NCBI RefSeq assembly: GCF_020215705.1
Contig: NZ_JAIWNB010000041.1
Location: forward strand, 1-54,701
DNA from: Nonomuraea aurantiaca
Lineage (GTDB): Bacteria; Actinomycetota; Actinomycetes; Streptosporangiales; Streptosporangiaceae
Direction of reading: 5' to 3'
Length of the DNA: 54,701 bases
Of the stretch, positions 52,752 to 54,701 are shown piece by piece. The translations under genes were made by a program, and so were the position numbers. Position 1 is the stretch's first letter; every line of letters begins with the position of its first letter. The notes under the pieces are model-generated. The model did not search any database. It saw only the letters and a list, made by a program, of their open reading frames with translations, and was not told where the DNA came from.

Positions 52752-53280
52752 GCGCAGCGACAGGGTCGTAGAGCATCGCGGCCGCCAGGTCGCCGCGCAT
52801 CCGCTGGCCGAGGCTCAGCTGCCGGACGGGGGTGTCCAGGAAGTCGTCGAGGCCGAGCAGGTCGCGCATGCGGCGCAGCGAGGTGGTGAAACGGTCGGCG
52901 GGTACGTCGTACAGGTCGCCGACCAGGCGTAACGACTCGATCAGCGGCAGGTCCCACCAGAGCTGGCTGCGCTGGCCGAAGACCACGCCGACGGACCTGG
53001 CGTTGGCCTTCCTGTCCCGCCACGGCACCCGTCCGGCCACCTCGACCAGGCCGCTGGTGGGGGTGAGGATGCCGGTCAGCATCTTCACGGTGGTGGACTT
53101 GCCCGCGCCGTTGGGGCCGAGGTAGCCGACGACCTCGCCTTCGGGGATTTCGAAGCTGACGTCGTCGACGGCGATCCGCTCGTCGTACTGGCGGGTGACG
53201 AGGGTCCGCAAAGCGCCCATGGGGCCGGAGAAGGTTCGAGGACGGCGGAAGATCTTCGTCAGTGACTCGACCTTGATCAT
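52714..53280 (-). pseudogene. ABC exporter ATPase truncated before Walker B
   Basis: From ATG 53280 (MIKVESLTKIFRRPRTFSGP) the protein has Walker A YLGPNGAGKSTTVKMLTGIL, the Q-loop GVVFGQRSQLWWDLPLIESL and the signature RQLSLGQRMRGDLAAAMLYD. Walker B (LDEPT), which should follow within a few residues, is absent. The frame changes to unrelated residues (VAAHAGHRRSARVPG) at about 52762 because permease sequence in another frame has been joined. An ATPase without Walker B and the H-loop cannot work. Confidence 0.85.
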
Positions 53281-53337
53281 GGCGACATCTTTCAGTGAAG
53301 GATGTGGCGCGGCAACTACTTTCCGGCCGAGAAACAG

Positions 53338-53371
53338 CTGAGGCCCCGCCAGGGGTCTGGCGGGGCCTCAG
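53338..53371. terminator. intrinsic terminator
   Basis: A perfect 13-bp stem CTGAGGCCCCGCC / GGCGGGGCCTCAG with an 8-nt loop. It lies downstream of the leftward oxidoreductase gene, upstream of the ABC remnant, and so insulates the two. Confidence 0.85.
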
Positions 53372-53509
53372 CCTTACGAGTGCGTACCGGTGTGCGTGTC
53401 GCCTCTCGGCGAAAGGCGCAACGCGGCTCCAGCCGAACGGTATTCCGCGAAGGCAATAGGTGAGGCCCGGGGACACTGGGCACACCGGCCACGAGTCATG
53501 TAACCGCGA

Positions 53510-54493
53510 TCAGCCGCCGATTGTTCCCGGTGCCAGCAATTCGAGGGAGCGCAGCCAGGCCTTCCGGTCGGGGGCCATGGAGACGACGATCAGCTCGTCG
53601 GCCTGGGCCTGCTTGGCGAAGCGGTCGAGGTAGTCCCGCACCTCGGCGGCGGTGCCGACGCCGGAGTACTTGGCCATCTGCAGGAGCTGCTGCCCGGCCG
53701 GTGAGGCGAGGATGACGTCGGCCTCCTCCGGGGTGAACGTCTGGCCACGGCCGAGGAACCGGGTCACCCTGCTGCGCTTGGCGTCCAGGAACTGCGCCTC
53801 CGCCTCCTCCGTGGTGTCCGCCGCGACGACGTTGACCCCGGCGATGACGTACGGCTCCGCCAGCTGCCTGGACGGCTGGAACTCGCGCCGGTAGAGCGCG
53901 ACGGCGTCCTCCAGCGCGGTTGGGGCGAAGTGGGAGGCGAAGGCGTACGGGAGGCCGAGCATGGCGGCGAGCTTGGCGCCGAACAGGGACGAGCCGAGGA
54001 TGTAGAGCGGCACGTCAGTGCCCTTGCCGGGGGTCGCGTCGATGCCCGGGATGCGGGATTCGCCGGTCAGGTAGCCCTGGAGCTCCAGTACGTCCTGCGG
54101 GAAGTCGTCGGCGGAGGCCGGGTTGCGGCGCAGGGCGCGCATGGTCTGCTGGTCGCTGCCCGGCGCCCGGCCGAGGCCGAGGTCGATGCGTCCGGGGTGC
54201 AGGGTTTCGAGCGTGCCGAACTGTTCGGCGATGGTCAGCGGGGCGTGGTTGGGCAGCATGATGCCGCCGGCCCCGAGGCGAATTGTCTGGGTCTGTGAGG
54301 CTACGTGGGCTATGAGGACGCTGGTCGCGGATGAGGCGATGGAGGGCATGTTGTGGTGCTCCGCGTACCAGATCCGCTGGTAGCCCCACTCCTCCGCGTG
54401 CTGGGCCATGGTCACGCTGGCGCGGAAGCTGTCGCCAGCCGTCTCTCCGTCGCCGATATGTGCAAGGTCAAGGATGGAGAGCGGGAAAGCCAT
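53510..54493 (-). CDS. LLM-class flavin-dependent oxidoreductase
   Basis: A 327-residue luciferase-like TIM-barrel protein from ATG 54493 (MAFPLSILDLAHIGDGETAG). Landmarks are WGYQRIWYAEHHNMPSIAS, IRLGAGGIMLPNHAPLTIAE, FGTLETLHPGRIDLGLGRAP and YILGSSLFGAKLAAMLGLPY. These match the MsnO8-like subfamily of FMN/F420-dependent monooxygenases. The substrate is unknown. No partner flavin reductase is adjacent. Confidence 0.9.
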   Translation of the reverse strand: MAFPLSILDLAHIGDGETAGDSFRASVTMAQHAEEWGYQRIWYAEHHNMPSIASSATSVLIAHVASQTQTIRLGAGGIMLPNHAPLTIAEQFGTLETLHPGRIDLGLGRAPGSDQQTMRALRRNPASADDFPQDVLELQGYLTGESRIPGIDATPGKGTDVPLYILGSSLFGAKLAAMLGLPYAFASHFAPTALEDAVALYRREFQPSRQLAEPYVIAGVNVVAADTTEEAEAQFLDAKRSRVTRFLGRGQTFTPEEADVILASPAGQQLLQMAKYSGVGTAAEVRDYLDRFAKQAQADELIVVSMAPDRKAWLRSLELLAPGTIGG

Positions 54494-54618
54494 GAAAGGT
54501 GCAACCGCGGACGGGTCGGGGATATTTCGGCGACCGAACAGTTACCTCGGCGGCCAGTATTCCTCCCCCCGTAGCTAGTATTCTGCGCCGGAAAAGCGGC
54601 GGATAAATTTGTATTCTG

Positions 54619-54701
54619 ATGGATATGGCGCATTCTGGACCGCCGGCGGCGGAGATCCATCTGACCGAAGCCGAACGAGCTCGGCTGATTGGCATGTCGG
54701 C
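54619..54701 (+). CDS. start of a gene, possibly IS630 transposase (partial)
   Basis: A frame open to the right edge, from ATG 54619 or 54625: MAHSGPPAAEIHLTEAERAR, LIGMS. The pattern of a short Pro-rich start then ELTEAERARL resembles N-termini of IS630-type transposases, but 27 codons are too few to be sure. No clear ribosome site is visible. Confidence 0.35.
   Translation, partial: MDMAHSGPPAAEIHLTEAERARLIGMS

Overview
High-GC, codon-biased DNA with an actinobacterial gene set: a chaplin-type surface protein, a topA-(MFS-tmk fusion)-holB-ricT block, DUF5703, and ECF sigma, TetR and DeoR regulators. A filamentous actinomycete is most likely; gene style suggests Streptosporangiaceae (Nonomuraea-like), but that genus guess is inference. 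The window falls into two parts that meet at a tRNA-Leu(GAG) gene near 23.7 kb.

Left part, about 1-23.65 kb, is an integrated conjugative element plus insertion-sequence debris. A tight leftward operon (20301 down to 10358) encodes a VirB2/TrbC-like pilin fused to a helical domain, a TrbL/VirB6-like membrane protein, a PrgI-like protein broken by a one-base shift, a VirB4 ATPase, a TraG/VirD4-type coupling ATPase, a replication-relaxation family protein and a NlpC/P60 wall hydrolase. A DNA methyltransferase and a large serine recombinase lie on the other strand and run up to the tRNA-Leu gene. Downstream of the conjugation operon are a secreted S1 protease, two lipoproteins and a secreted protein of unknown role, mixed with IS3, IS110, IS630 and IS1634 remnants. 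I found no relaxase and no left attachment site, so the element probably continues beyond the left edge.

Right part, about 23.7-54.7 kb, is host chromosome. 23.8-41.3 kb is conserved core: M20 peptidase, an eight-repeat chaplin, topA, a metallophosphoesterase, an XRE regulator, MFS-thymidylate kinase fusion, holB, an ECF sigma factor coupled to a protein with FtsX-like extracellular domains, ricT, a TAP-type hydrolase and tRNA-Thr(CGT). Beyond tRNA-Thr is a mosaic with an integrase stub and a glyoxalase pseudogene, followed by TetR/SDR and TetR/alcohol dehydrogenase pairs, a secreted repeat protein, a DeoR/phosphomannose isomerase locus, a collapsed ABC exporter and a luciferase-like oxidoreductase.

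The most unusual locus is 45085-46185. A conserved-looking gene of unknown function is followed by a structured, apparently non-coding segment holding two tRNA-like units in permuted order. In each, the T-arm and 3' acceptor strand come first, and the 5' acceptor strand and D-arm follow after only 4-7 nt. Both acceptor stems pair over all 7 positions if G-U is allowed. A strong terminator closes the unit. This is the best candidate for an undescribed system here.
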